DNA of 64,000 nt from a virus: the IMG/VR virus record IMGVR_UViG_3300033273_000833, positions 124,001 to 188,000 of that record; one strand, written 5' to 3'. Positions 7,426 to 15,814 of this stretch are shown here, one piece after another. Within the stretch, counting starts at the first letter, position 1. Each line of letters starts with the position of its first letter. A program made the translations under genes and the position numbers. The notes under the pieces were generated by a model. It ran no database searches and had not been told where the DNA came from. It worked only from the letters and a program-made list of their open reading frames with translations.

Positions 7426-7454
7426 TTGACAATTCGGTAGAGCTTCATCATAAT
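7426..7454 (+). promoter_or_regulatory. Sigma70-type leaderless promoter (gene 7462)
   Basis: TTGACA 7426-7431, 17-nt spacer, CATAAT 7449-7454; 7 nt to ATG 7462. Confidence 0.8.
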
Positions 7455-7461
7455 TATAGTT

Positions 7462-7683
7462 ATGAAGTATCAAGCCGAAGCAAATGCAGTTTATGAAATG
7501 TTATTTGATCTTGAGGATTTGGTTGATTTACATCAAAGTAGATTTTTACCAAATCAGTTGAGAGAGATAATTTCATTTAAAAATAAAATCAATCATCTAC
7601 TCTCTCGTAGGTTTCCGTTAAAAGCTAAAAGGGAAGTCAAGAATTTAGATAAGTACATCAATGAATGTTTATATGGACGCTGA
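7462..7683 (+). CDS. Hypothetical basic helical protein, 73 aa
   Basis: Helical, ending in a Lys/Arg-rich segment. First gene of the 7462-8396 operon; the next start lies inside its 3' end. Confidence 0.65.
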   Translation: MKYQAEANAVYEMLFDLEDLVDLHQSRFLPNQLREIISFKNKINHLLSRRFPLKAKREVKNLDKYINECLYGR

Positions 7684-7852
7684 AATTATAGTTAAAGAAA
7701 CAAAAATTAAAGGTACTATGGGTACTTTATGGAAGGTAGTCTCAAACCATGCAGAGTGTTTAAATCTACTGACTCGCAGAAAAACTCTTGACAGGGTTGA
7801 TCTTTTATGTTTGACTGATCTTGGTTTTAAAATTAAATACGAAAATAAATAA
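7673..7852 (+). CDS. Hypothetical protein, 59 aa
   Basis: Two in-frame starts are possible, ATG 7661 and ATG 7673; the shorter is given because it leaves a smaller overlap. The product is basic, with no recognisable motif. Its TAA overlaps the ATG of gene 7852. Confidence 0.55.
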   Translation: MDAEIIVKETKIKGTMGTLWKVVSNHAECLNLLTRRKTLDRVDLLCLTDLGFKIKYENK

Positions 7853-8112
7853 TGAAAATACAACTAGGGATAAGAGGTAGTTCAGATGCCATAAATCATA
7901 TTTTAATTAAAATAGATGATCTTATTTTAATGAATAAAGATAATTTATTTCTAGCAGGGAATGAAGGCAGAGATAAAACAGGAAAAAATTTAGTTCAATT
8001 ATTAAATACTTTATCTAAGGATCACGAAATATCTGTAAGTGAGAATGTTGCAGGACAGATAGAAAGCGAATTGGACATAGAAAACAATGAAATTAAAAAA
8101 TATGTAAATTAA
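7852..8112 (+). CDS. Hypothetical protein, 86 aa
   Basis: A helical protein with an N-terminal amphipathic region and acidic C-terminus. It starts in a TAATG overlap. Confidence 0.6.
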   Translation: MKIQLGIRGSSDAINHILIKIDDLILMNKDNLFLAGNEGRDKTGKNLVQLLNTLSKDHEISVSENVAGQIESELDIENNEIKKYVN

Positions 8113-8118
8113 ATAAAT

Positions 8119-8292
8119 ATGAAAAGATTAGAAGCAGTTAATAAAGAAAAAGTTTTATTGCAAATAATAGATCATTGCAAGGAACTTTTAAAAGATGAAA
8201 AATTTCTCGCAAACAACGATTGGAATACAGATACTCTGTTGCTTCATTCGGAGAAATTTCTTAAACTAGAATTACAACAATGGATCAAATAG
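8119..8292 (+). CDS. Hypothetical protein, 57 aa
   Basis: Charged helical protein with two Leu-rich stretches. It overlaps the membrane miniprotein gene at 8280 by 13 nt. Confidence 0.5.
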   Translation: MKRLEAVNKEKVLLQIIDHCKELLKDEKFLANNDWNTDTLLLHSEKFLKLELQQWIK

Positions 8293-8396
8293 CAGAACTA
8301 TGGTCATTACCTTGGGGTGATGGTTTGCTGTTAACTTTTATGTTAATGGCACTTTATACTTACAAGGTTTGGATAGACAACAAATTTAAAAAGTAA
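8280..8396 (+). CDS. Single-helix membrane miniprotein, 38 aa
   Basis: MDQIAELWSLPWGDG is followed by a hydrophobic segment and a basic tail DNKFKK, consistent with a one-pass peptide with its C-terminus inside. Confidence 0.5.
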   Translation: MDQIAELWSLPWGDGLLLTFMLMALYTYKVWIDNKFKK

Positions 8397-8404
8397 TTTT
8401 GGTA

Positions 8405-8433
8405 TTGACAACCAAGAAAGATCAATCTAGTAT
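8405..8433 (+). promoter_or_regulatory. Sigma70-type leaderless promoter (gene 8440)
   Basis: TTGACA 8405-8410, 17-nt spacer, TAGTAT 8428-8433; 6 nt to ATG 8440. Confidence 0.8.
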
Positions 8434-8439
8434 TATACC

Positions 8440-8673
8440 ATGAACACAACAGAAGCATTCCTAGCAAGTATTGAACAATCAATCTCTCATGCAGAGAAGA
8501 TAGCAAACTCGATCCCCAAGAAGGGTCTTAATGTTTATCTCGACAAATCTACTATGGTCATGCAGACATTCAGCGATCCTAGTGCGTTTGAGTATGCCAA
8601 GAAGGTTACTGCAAGAGCAGGGCAATCAAGTTGTCTTAGAAATGTATTAGATGCAGGGGGTAGATTACAATAA
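8440..8673 (+). CDS. Hypothetical protein, 77 aa
   Basis: A single-gene unit encoding a protein with a Ser/Ala-rich helix and a C-terminal region AGQSSCLRNVLDAGGRL. The GC content is a little higher than that of its neighbours. Confidence 0.7.
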   Translation: MNTTEAFLASIEQSISHAEKIANSIPKKGLNVYLDKSTMVMQTFSDPSAFEYAKKVTARAGQSSCLRNVLDAGGRLQ

Positions 8674-8747
8674 TGCTTGATAAAAGATGCGAAATAATTG
8701 TTTAGTTATATAAATACAAAGTTTTTATTAGTAAATCATAATTATGC

Positions 8748-8776
8748 TTGACATATCATGCAAATCAATCTAGTTT
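8748..8776 (+). promoter_or_regulatory. Sigma70-type leaderless promoter (gene 8783)
   Basis: TTGACA 8748-8753, 17-nt spacer, TAGTTT 8771-8776; 6 nt to ATG 8783. Confidence 0.75.
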
Positions 8777-8782
8777 TAATAC

Positions 8783-9043
8783 ATGAAACGAATCAATATA
8801 CAATCACACATGAAACAATTATTTAGAGAGGAAGGACTCATGGATCATTTACCAACATACGAAGAATACATAAAAGATATGTCATTAGTAGATCAAATAA
8901 AATTCTATTATGATGTTGACATCGACAACTATTTAGGTGATCCTTGGGAAATACTCGCAGAATGTGCAGTCGATCCACATTGGTTAGAAGAGTTTAAAGT
9001 TAATTTTAAAGAATATTTACAAGAAAGGGAATACATACAATGA
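8783..9043 (+). CDS. Hypothetical acidic protein, 86 aa
   Basis: Acidic, aromatic-rich helical protein (DIDNYLGDPWEILAECAVDP). First of a four-gene unit held together by overlaps at 9040, 9267 and 9418. Confidence 0.7.
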   Translation: MKRINIQSHMKQLFREEGLMDHLPTYEEYIKDMSLVDQIKFYYDVDIDNYLGDPWEILAECAVDPHWLEEFKVNFKEYLQEREYIQ

Positions 9044-9267
9044 AGGTAAAAAAAGTTTGGAATATTGAACCACAAAAAATGTTAGATTATATTCTTGAAG
9101 CAGACAGATCAAATGGTTTGCATAAAGAAGAAGATTATAGTCCTACATTTTATATCGGCAAAGATTTAGATTACATTCGTGAAGTCTATGAAGATTATAA
9201 TGGTCTTGAATCTCTAACTGAAGAAGAGCAAATAGAACATGGATATTATAGATTGGAGATAGCATAA
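9040..9267 (+). CDS. Hypothetical acidic protein, 75 aa
   Basis: Acidic with many Tyr residues; ATGA overlap with the upstream gene and TAATG overlap with the next. Confidence 0.65.
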   Translation: MKVKKVWNIEPQKMLDYILEADRSNGLHKEEDYSPTFYIGKDLDYIREVYEDYNGLESLTEEEQIEHGYYRLEIA

Positions 9268-9443
9268 TGGAATATACAGATGATAATGTAATGATAGTTG
9301 CACAAAAAATTGTTGACGATATGGATTTAGACGATCTTATGTCTTATGTCTACGATGACCTTTGTGCAATCATGGATAAAGATGAGGAATTATTTAATGT
9401 AAATGTAGAACATTTTTATGAGAATGAAAGTAATAAGCGTTAG
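9267..9443 (+). CDS. Hypothetical acidic protein, 58 aa
   Basis: Very acidic (about a third Asp/Glu) with few basic residues, a composition like DNA-mimic proteins, although size and motif do not identify one. It starts in the stop of gene 9040 and overlaps gene 9418 by 26 nt. Confidence 0.5.
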   Translation: MEYTDDNVMIVAQKIVDDMDLDDLMSYVYDDLCAIMDKDEELFNVNVEHFYENESNKR

Positions 9444-9630
9444 ATATTTTGAAACAAATAAGGGAATTGGTTATCAATGCAAAACCAACATCCAAGGCAT
9501 CCAAATATGCAATGATGGAAATGGTGGAGCAACTTATTTAGATGGAGCATTTAAATACACAAAAAATTTCGATCATTTATCTGAATGGGATTTAGAAGAT
9601 TTAATTGACCAATACGAAAATAACTCTTGA
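9418..9630 (+). CDS. Hypothetical protein, 70 aa
   Basis: A small beta-rich N-terminal part (VISVRYFETNKGIGYQCKTN) with a helical acidic tail. ATG 9424 is an alternative start. The TGA 9628-9630 is inside the next -35 element. Confidence 0.6.
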   Translation: MRMKVISVRYFETNKGIGYQCKTNIQGIQICNDGNGGATYLDGAFKYTKNFDHLSEWDLEDLIDQYENNS

Positions 9631-9655
9631 CATCACAACAAAAACACTTTAGATT
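9627..9655 (+). promoter_or_regulatory. Sigma70-type leaderless promoter (gene 9662)
   Basis: TTGACA 9627-9632, 17-nt spacer, TAGATT 9650-9655; 6 nt to ATG 9662. Confidence 0.75.
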
Positions 9656-9661
9656 TATAGC

Positions 9662-9826
9662 ATGAACATTAATTATATATATGAAGATAATACTATTGAA
9701 GAAAAATTTTGGTACGACTCCTACACAGGCACTTATTGGTTGCACGATGAGGAGTGGGAAGAACCAATGGAGTTTACGGAAGATGAATTAATTTCAGAAG
9801 GAATTTACTTAAATGAATATTGCTAA
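9662..9826 (+). CDS. Hypothetical acidic protein, 54 aa
   Basis: Rich in Glu, Tyr and Trp, with the segment EKFWYDSYTGTYWL. Start supported by the leaderless promoter; it overlaps gene 9813 by 14 nt. Confidence 0.65.
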   Translation: MNINYIYEDNTIEEKFWYDSYTGTYWLHDEEWEEPMEFTEDELISEGIYLNEYC

Positions 9827-10031
9827 AGAATATAATGTAGAAATAGGTTTGACTCCAAGCGATATTGAAGCTATTATTAATGGAGAAATGTCAACGCTTC
9901 ACTTTTTACCAACTGATGATACTGATTACGAAGATAAGATTAGTGTTCACCTCAAACCAATTAGCGAAGATGCAACTTTATCAGAACAAATGAATTTAGT
10001 TGTTGACACATGGAGCAAGAAAGAGTTATAG
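9813..10031 (+). CDS. Hypothetical protein, 72 aa
   Basis: An acidic alpha/beta protein of unknown role, coupled to gene 9662. Confidence 0.65.
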   Translation: MNIAKEYNVEIGLTPSDIEAIINGEMSTLHFLPTDDTDYEDKISVHLKPISEDATLSEQMNLVVDTWSKKEL

Positions 10032-10084
10032 TATCGACATATTAATTATGATATGCTTGCAAAAAGTAAAAATATCGACATAAA

Positions 10085-10091
10085 GTGTAAT
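10085..10091 (+). promoter_or_regulatory. Late-type promoter motif (gene 10099)
   Basis: GTGTAAT ends 7 nt before the GTG start at 10099. It sits in the early block but precedes a virion-type protein. Two copies of TATCGACATA (10032-10041 and 10072-10081) lie just upstream. Confidence 0.65.
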
Positions 10092-10098
10092 TTAATAT

Positions 10099-10908
10099 GT
10101 GAGTAATGATCCAAACTTTCCATCCTCTTTACCTATTGCTCCTGCGAGAAATAGTTCTCTTGGGTTTAATTATGTATGGGACACTTTAAATTTACATTGG
10201 ACTCCTAAACCCGAAAGCCAATATGACCTAGCTATTGGTCAAGCAAAAGAAAGCGTAAATAAATTTGGTGCTTTACCTCAAATTACAGATAAATTGTCAG
10301 TCCAAACTATATGGGATGGAGTAACAGAATATGTATTTCCTAGTGATAGTGGCGAATCATTAATCATCACCTCTTCTAGCGGAACGGATAATCAATCTGT
10401 AATAATTATGGGGTTAGATGAAAATTTTGAACAACAATCTCAAGAAATTACTCTTTCGGGCACAAGCAATGTAAATGTACCAAGTACATGGACTAGAGTT
10501 TTTCGAGCTTACAATAATGACTCTACTGATTTTGCGGGAGATGTTTCAATTAAAAGTAGTAATGAAGTTAATACTTATGCAAAAATTTTGTCAAATAATA
10601 ATCAAACTTTGATGTGTGTTTATACTATACCTGCTAATTATACAGGAAAATTAGTTAAGTTTAATTTATCCGCACACAACACTTCTTCAGCGAATTCTTT
10701 GAGTGTAGTTGTTCACCTTAAAACTAGAGAGTACGGAAAAGTTTTTCGGACTAGGAATGTAAAAGGTTTTAGCGATACATCTCCTGCCTCTGAACAATTA
10801 GTTTTTCCGTTAGTTTTAGCACCTAAAACAGACATTATTTTCAATAAAGTAAGCACAAGTGCAACTTCGGGAAAAATAAATTGCGATTTTGACATTGCAT
10901 TGAGTTAA
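10099..10908 (+). CDS. Virion-associated structural protein (capsid-associated type)
   Basis: A 269-residue beta-rich, Ser/Thr/Asn-rich protein. The central region (VQTIWDG...YVFPSDSGESLIITSS...AYAKILSNNNQTLMCVYTIP-like order) resembles structural proteins common in marine phage genomes. GTG 10099 is the start because the late motif is 7 nt upstream. It stands alone among early genes, yet its promoter matches the virion genes 20 kb away, which supports a virion role. Exact location in the particle is unknown. Confidence 0.65.
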   Translation: MSNDPNFPSSLPIAPARNSSLGFNYVWDTLNLHWTPKPESQYDLAIGQAKESVNKFGALPQITDKLSVQTIWDGVTEYVFPSDSGESLIITSSSGTDNQSVIIMGLDENFEQQSQEITLSGTSNVNVPSTWTRVFRAYNNDSTDFAGDVSIKSSNEVNTYAKILSNNNQTLMCVYTIPANYTGKLVKFNLSAHNTSSANSLSVVVHLKTREYGKVFRTRNVKGFSDTSPASEQLVFPLVLAPKTDIIFNKVSTSATSGKINCDFDIALS

Positions 10909-10914
10909 TTTTTC

Positions 10915-10943
10915 TTGACATAGAGAGCAATATGCTCTATGTT
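10915..10943 (+). promoter_or_regulatory. Sigma70-type leaderless promoter (gene 10951)
   Basis: TTGACA 10915-10920, 17-nt spacer, TATGTT 10938-10943; 7 nt to ATG 10951. The spacer contains an inverted repeat AGAGAGCAATATGCTCT (10922-10938), a possible operator. Confidence 0.75.
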
Positions 10944-10950
10944 TATTAGT

Positions 10951-11181
10951 ATGAATTACATCACAGAAAAAATTAGTTTCAATGTTCCTCAAAATGGTGG
11001 AGATCAATATCGTTTGTATGAGTGCGTAGATCAAGTCGCAGATTTAATTGATATGTATTTCGGTACTGCAATAGAAGATACAACCAATATACATAATTTA
11101 ATTGAACAAGAAATTAAAGCAAGTAAACTTAGGGAAGTAGAACACAACAGATTAGAAAACATAAATGGGGGTTCAAGATAA
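10951..11181 (+). CDS. Hypothetical protein, 76 aa
   Basis: The in-frame ATG at 10939 overlaps the -10 element, so ATG 10951 is used. The product is an acidic helical protein. Confidence 0.7.
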   Translation: MNYITEKISFNVPQNGGDQYRLYECVDQVADLIDMYFGTAIEDTTNIHNLIEQEIKASKLREVEHNRLENINGGSR

Positions 11182-11210
11182 TTTAACAAAAAAAATAATC
11201 AAATAATATT

Positions 11211-11366
11211 ATGAGTAAAAAAGCAATAGATAAAGCAAAAAATTCACCAATGGGTAAAAAAATGTCTCACACAGGAAATCAACCTCTTGTAGAGTCTTTA
11301 ACAAACAAGGGTTGCATGGTTCGACCAAAAGTTAGAAAAGCTCAAGAAAGGAGATTAGCCAAGTGA
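11211..11366 (+). CDS. Small basic protein, 51 aa
   Basis: A Lys/Arg-rich protein with the C-terminal segment RPKVRKAQERRLAK. Its 3' end carries AAAGGAGAT (11346-11354), a strong ribosome site for the next gene. Confidence 0.6.
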   Translation: MSKKAIDKAKNSPMGKKMSHTGNQPLVESLTNKGCMVRPKVRKAQERRLAK

Positions 11367-11506
11367 ACGAGGTTATAGAGTTTATTGAACAAAAAATTTT
11401 AGACATTAAGAATTATCCTATCAGCACACAAGAGGAAGAGCAAATGCACATACTAGAAATTGGTTGTCTAAATCAGTTACTTAGAGTGGCAAATGAACTT
11501 TCTTAA
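11363..11506 (+). CDS. Small acidic protein, 47 aa (GTG start)
   Basis: GTG 11363 overlaps the upstream TGA and has AAGGAGA 9-15 nt before it. The product is a helical acidic protein. The start is unusually well supported for a GTG. Confidence 0.6.
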   Translation: MNEVIEFIEQKILDIKNYPISTQEEEQMHILEIGCLNQLLRVANELS

Positions 11507-11514
11507 AAAAAGTG

Positions 11515-11543
11515 TTGACATCTCAATCAACATACTCTAGTAT
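11515..11543 (+). promoter_or_regulatory. Sigma70-type promoter with leader (rIIA)
   Basis: TTGACA 11515-11520, 17-nt spacer, TAGTAT 11538-11543; leader of about 27 nt with AAGGA 11567-11571 before ATG 11577. Confidence 0.8.
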
Positions 11544-11576
11544 TTTATCATAGTTTAATTTAACACAAGGAAAAAA

Positions 11577-13868
11577 ATGATTATCACACAAAACAAATCT
11601 AAAGAAGTAGTTAGTTCTCACGATTTCGAGCAAGTAAATTGCACGATTGATGCCGAAGATATGCGTTATGTTGCATCTCTTCTTCGCAACAATTATTCCA
11701 ATACTCGCCTTGCAGTCGTTCGTGAGATTAGTGCGAACGCACTCGATGCCAATACTGAAGCAGGAGTAAATCGTCCAATCGAAATCAAGTTACCAACTGC
11801 AATGAATCCAACATTTGCAGTTCGTGATTTCGGGGGTGGACTTAGCCAAGAAGATGTTTTCGGTCTTTACTCCAAGTATGGCAAGTCAACCAAGCGTACA
11901 TCCAACAATTATATCGGTGCTTTCGGTATCGGTAAATTTGCTCCACTTTCTTATGGTGACAACTTTACTTGCGTTTCTTTCCATAATGGAACAAAAACTT
12001 CTTACAATGTATTTGTCGATGAGAATGACGATACCAAGATCACAAAGTTGTTTGAAGAACCAAGCAATGAGCCAACAGGTTTGAGTATTGAAGTTGCAGT
12101 CGCAGAAGATGATCGCAAAGAGTTTAGAAATGTTGTGCAAAATTTCTTTCGTTTCTTCTCTGACTCTGATATGCCAAAATTTCTCGGAGTTGAAGAAGAC
12201 TTTATACAAACTCCAAAAAAAGTTTTATCAAGTAAGACTGACGAATGGTTCTTTGTAGAAGAGAATAGACATGGATACAATCATTACTATTCTTATGTTC
12301 TTATGGGTAGAGTTGCTTACCCTATTGATCCAAACGCAATAAATGTAGAAAATTTTGTGTCCGATGAAAGTTCTCGCAGAATAGTTCAACAACTTTTATC
12401 ACAAAGTAATTTCTACTTTCGTGTGCCTCTTGGTTCAGTAAGATTGCATCATAGTCGTGAGTCGCTAGAATACAACAAAGCAACTCAAAAAGAAATTTGT
12501 GCGATTCTTTACAAAGTAAGTAAAGATATTCAGACTATTGCAAAAGAAAAACTTGCCGATAGTGAAGACTTATATGAAGCAAAAAGAAATTATGCTCAAG
12601 TCATCAATGCTCTACCTTATCAAGTAAGATCAGTATTTGAGAATAGTTTCGAGTGGAATGGTATCAAAATTGATAGTTCCTGCTTTCAAAGAGATTACCA
12701 ACTGCAAGAAGACTTAATTATTACTCAATACGAAAAAATTGAAGATAAAGATTCTCGCAATGGTTTTAAGGTGCAAGCACAAAAGTCAAATCGTGTTTTC
12801 TGCCAAGATCATCATGTTATTATGATGCAAGATATTGAATCTTCTCATGGTAATAATCTTAGAGTTCGCACTTTGATGAATGAATTGCCCATTAATGCAG
12901 TCACTATCGTTTACGCTAATTCTGAATGTGCTAAAGCAGAAGTTTACGATAATTGGCAATTTGACCTTATTGATCCAAAGCATATTAGATACTCTTCTCA
13001 AGTCGAGAAAGAGAAGATTGTACGCAATAAAGTATCGGGTACGAGTCGTGCTTCTATTCCCTTGTTCAAAATGAAATTTGACAAATCTAGCTACGCTTAT
13101 CGCAATGCAGACTATTGGCAAAATGTAAGTGATCCAATCAATTCTCTTGAGCTAGACAATATTGAAGGTTCTGTCAACAATAAAATTCTATATGTTCCAA
13201 TCAAGAACTATAAGATTGACAATGAGACTTATGATCTTGACAGGGTTTACAAAATCTGCCAAAGCATCAGAAAGAAAGCAGAAGATAATTCTCAAGAAAA
13301 AAGTTTTGTTTTATTTGGTGTTCGTGCAGGTGATGTCAAAAAATTAGACAAGAGTACATGGATGTCTTTCTTTGACTTTTATGTTGAGCATTGCAAAAAC
13401 ATAATTCGTGAAAACAAGAAAGAGTCTCAATCTGCATACAAAGTAATTCAATTCAGAAAATCATCGAATCATAATTTTGGCGATTATCGTTGGAGTTACG
13501 GAAACCTTTTCTCCAATCGCACATTCAATATTGATACTCTAGGCAAAGAGCATTTGGTTAGTCGTTGTGCAGAAAATTGGAATCTTCTTATGGAAGAAAG
13601 TGCAAGTGTGCGTAAGTTTGAAGTTGCGATCAATGTTGTCAACCTAAGTGATCCCACATGGTTAGATGATGTATTGGGTGTAAAAGTTAATGCTGAATCA
13701 ATCATGGAAGACTTCTCTTTATTGAAGAAAAAATATCCTTTACTTAAAATGGTCGCTAAATCTACCAATCAATGGATGGACTTAGCTAGAAATAGTGATT
13801 ATGATAATAGCGATACAAATGCACAAATTTTACAATACATTTCCTTGTGTGATGGGGTTGGGGCTTAA
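11577..13868 (+). CDS. rIIA: rIIA-like protein with GHKL ATPase fold
   Basis: The 763-residue product has the GHKL ATP-binding motifs in order: VREISANALDAN (about residues 47-58, the N-box), a DFGGGLS motif near residue 84, and NYIGAFGIGKFAPLSYGD around 111-128. These match the T4 rIIA family of membrane-integrity proteins that, with rIIB, help avoid exclusion by resident prophages. It is directly followed by the rIIB homologue, confirming the pair. A hairpin overlaps its stop codon and probably terminates the message. It has a conventional ribosome site. Confidence 0.85.
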   Translation: MIITQNKSKEVVSSHDFEQVNCTIDAEDMRYVASLLRNNYSNTRLAVVREISANALDANTEAGVNRPIEIKLPTAMNPTFAVRDFGGGLSQEDVFGLYSKYGKSTKRTSNNYIGAFGIGKFAPLSYGDNFTCVSFHNGTKTSYNVFVDENDDTKITKLFEEPSNEPTGLSIEVAVAEDDRKEFRNVVQNFFRFFSDSDMPKFLGVEEDFIQTPKKVLSSKTDEWFFVEENRHGYNHYYSYVLMGRVAYPIDPNAINVENFVSDESSRRIVQQLLSQSNFYFRVPLGSVRLHHSRESLEYNKATQKEICAILYKVSKDIQTIAKEKLADSEDLYEAKRNYAQVINALPYQVRSVFENSFEWNGIKIDSSCFQRDYQLQEDLIITQYEKIEDKDSRNGFKVQAQKSNRVFCQDHHVIMMQDIESSHGNNLRVRTLMNELPINAVTIVYANSECAKAEVYDNWQFDLIDPKHIRYSSQVEKEKIVRNKVSGTSRASIPLFKMKFDKSSYAYRNADYWQNVSDPINSLELDNIEGSVNNKILYVPIKNYKIDNETYDLDRVYKICQSIRKKAEDNSQEKSFVLFGVRAGDVKKLDKSTWMSFFDFYVEHCKNIIRENKKESQSAYKVIQFRKSSNHNFGDYRWSYGNLFSNRTFNIDTLGKEHLVSRCAENWNLLMEESASVRKFEVAINVVNLSDPTWLDDVLGVKVNAESIMEDFSLLKKKYPLLKMVAKSTNQWMDLARNSDYDNSDTNAQILQYISLCDGVGA

Positions 13869-13890
13869 ATGCCTCTTCCCCATTTATTTT
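13854..13890 (+). terminator. Probable rho-independent terminator after rIIA
   Basis: GGGGTTGGGGC (13854-13864) can pair with GCCTCTTCCCC (13871-13881) with two mismatches, followed by an AT-rich tract rich in T. It includes the rIIA stop codon. Confidence 0.5.
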
Positions 13891-13900
13891 AAGAAAAAAC

Positions 13901-13929
13901 TTGACAATATCTGTAAATTTAATTAGTAT
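13901..13929 (+). promoter_or_regulatory. Sigma70-type promoter with leader (rIIB)
   Basis: TTGACA 13901-13906, 17-nt spacer, TAGTAT 13924-13929; leader with AAGG 13951-13954 before ATG 13963. Confidence 0.8.
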
Positions 13930-13962
13930 TATATATATTAACAATTCAAAAAGGAAAAAAAT

Positions 13963-15099
13963 ATGAATCAAGTACCATATCAACTCACAGAAAATTCACT
14001 CACTATCTTTTGGGAAGGTAAACCATATACCTTGCGTAAAGATCATGTAAACTTTAAACTTGCCAAGCAAGCAATCTTGGAAGCAAGATATGATGATCTT
14101 GGAGATTTGCTTGATATTACCAAGGCAGTCGAGAACTTTGTCGAGGGCGATATTGAGGTCAAGGATGAAGTTGTTTTCTACAAAGGTCATCGCTTGCATG
14201 GTGTTGTTGTTGAAAAACTACTCGAAATGCTTCGTGCAGGAATGAAAGATTCTGCTCCACTCACCAACTTTATTTCTCGTTTGCAAGCTAATCCAAGTGC
14301 AAATTCAGTAAATGAACTTTATTCTTTCATGAGTTACAAGTCTCTTGCGAATACTCCCGAAGGTAAGGTTTTGGGCTACAAAGGTGTTCAGAAAGACTTT
14401 TGGAGTACAACAGGCAATGCTGATACAATCGTATTGCAAGGCAAAACCAATGATCGTCACCAAATTCTCAATGAAGTTGGTGCAACTATCGAGGTTGCTC
14501 GCAGATGCGTAGATGACAATAAGGACAACCATTGTTCTTTCGGTCTTCATGTCGGCTCATACGATTATGCCAATAATTGGGCAGGAGTAGATGGTAGATT
14601 GCTCGTTGTTGAATTTGATCCTGCTGATGCAGTATCAGTTCCAACTGATTGTGATTTTCAAAAACTTAGGGTTTCCAAGTACAAGGTGATCTCTGATATT
14701 ACTGATACTCGTAAAGAGTTAAATAAACCTGTCTACGAGGCTAATAAGCCTATTTATGGATCAGATGATGATTTCGTTGATGAAGGCGAGTGGGATGACG
14801 AAGATTATGATAATGATTTTGTTGACATGGAAGATGAAGATGAAGATTACGGCATGGATCAAACTGAGCGTGAGGATGATGTTGTTTCTAAAATTCGTGC
14901 ATATATGAATAATAAATTATTGAACGGAGAAAAAGTTTTAATTAAAAACATTGCTGATTTAAGATTTTGCAAGAGTGAAAGACTGACTTGTGCAGGTGTT
15001 GCCGAAATAATAGATCAGATGAATGATTTTTCAATCCATGAGGAAGATGCAAGGGCAAATGTTCCTGTTAGTCTCAAAAGGGTTGTGAGGGATTCTTAA
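13963..15099 (+). CDS. rIIB: rIIB-like protein with acidic linker and extra C-terminal domain
   Basis: Residues about 90-250 match the rIIB family: FISRLQANPSANSVNELYSFM, then GKVLGYKGV, then CSFGLHVGSYDYA, then a VVEFDPADAVSVP segment. At 378 residues it is longer than T4 rIIB; the excess is an Asp/Glu-rich linker (about 265-315) followed by a 60-residue helical domain. It acts with rIIA at the membrane in T4. The lipoprotein start codon follows its stop directly. Confidence 0.85.
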   Translation: MNQVPYQLTENSLTIFWEGKPYTLRKDHVNFKLAKQAILEARYDDLGDLLDITKAVENFVEGDIEVKDEVVFYKGHRLHGVVVEKLLEMLRAGMKDSAPLTNFISRLQANPSANSVNELYSFMSYKSLANTPEGKVLGYKGVQKDFWSTTGNADTIVLQGKTNDRHQILNEVGATIEVARRCVDDNKDNHCSFGLHVGSYDYANNWAGVDGRLLVVEFDPADAVSVPTDCDFQKLRVSKYKVISDITDTRKELNKPVYEANKPIYGSDDDFVDEGEWDDEDYDNDFVDMEDEDEDYGMDQTEREDDVVSKIRAYMNNKLLNGEKVLIKNIADLRFCKSERLTCAGVAEIIDQMNDFSIHEEDARANVPVSLKRVVRDS

Positions 15100-15468
15100 T
15101 TGAATAAAAAAATTAAGATAGTCTTTTTCCTATCGTTATTGTTAATGCTATCGGGTTGCTTGACTCCCTCTATGGTATCCATAGGGGGAGTCTTCGATGG
15201 GGATGATATACTTTACTCTCATATATCTGAACTAACAACAGATCAATCAAGAGCAATTTTAATCAGCAATCCAACAGGTGTATTAAGGTATAAGCAAGCA
15301 TTTATAATAGATATGTCCCAAGATAGAGAAGATTTTTTATTGCGTAGAAAAGGTGATGGAGCAGAATTTTGGGTTGAGTATAATATGTTTAGTGAAAGAG
15401 ATAAAAATTTTATTACAAAATTACTAAAACAGATAGATAAGGAAAATGTTCATGTTGGAAGAAAATAA
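15100..15468 (+). CDS. Phage lipoprotein, 122 aa (TTG start)
   Basis: The N-terminus is a lipoprotein signal: basic n-region, hydrophobic core, and lipobox LSGC with the lipidated Cys at residue 20, followed by Leu rather than Asp. The TTG at 15100 abuts the rIIB stop codon and gives exactly the signal peptide, so it is preferred. Phage lipoproteins made early (T5 Llp type) can block the phage receptor and prevent superinfection; linkage to rIIAB fits a host-takeover or exclusion role, but this is inference. Confidence 0.75.
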   Translation: MNKKIKIVFFLSLLLMLSGCLTPSMVSIGGVFDGDDILYSHISELTTDQSRAILISNPTGVLRYKQAFIIDMSQDREDFLLRRKGDGAEFWVEYNMFSERDKNFITKLLKQIDKENVHVGRK

Positions 15469-15631
15469 TAGTGGAAACGAGATTGAAGTTTCGGGGCATA
15501 CTGAAGGTTACTCCATTATTGAGGGTTGTATTCTCCAATCAATAGGTGAACAGAAAAAGGAAGCCGAAGAGATTACAATGGAAGAGTTCTTAAATATCAT
15601 AAAGCAATATACTTCCGATAATTCCAAATAA
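15446..15631 (+). CDS. Hypothetical acidic protein, 61 aa
   Basis: Acidic, Glu-rich protein starting inside the lipoprotein gene; ATG 15452 is an alternative start. It is the last gene before the gene-poor region. Confidence 0.55.
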   Translation: MFMLEENNSGNEIEVSGHTEGYSIIEGCILQSIGEQKKEAEEITMEEFLNIIKQYTSDNSK

Positions 15632-15787
15632 TTTCAAATACAATTAACAATATAATCCCTTTACCCATCCATATTAATAAACTATATACTTATATACTAG
15701 ATCATAATAGCGAATATATACAATAAAAAGATAAACGAATTTTATTTAAATAATTGATTAATAAAGGTTTAGATTAAAAATACAGAG

Positions 15788-15814
15788 AAGTGGGTTGAAG
15801 TGGGGGAAAGTGGG
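15788..15814 (+). repeat. Three G-rich iterons, 10-bp period
   Basis: AAGTGGG begins at 15788, 15798 and 15808, so the units lie on the same face of the helix. A related AGTGTGG follows at 15817. The G runs could also form a quadruplex on the plus strand. Confidence 0.7.
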
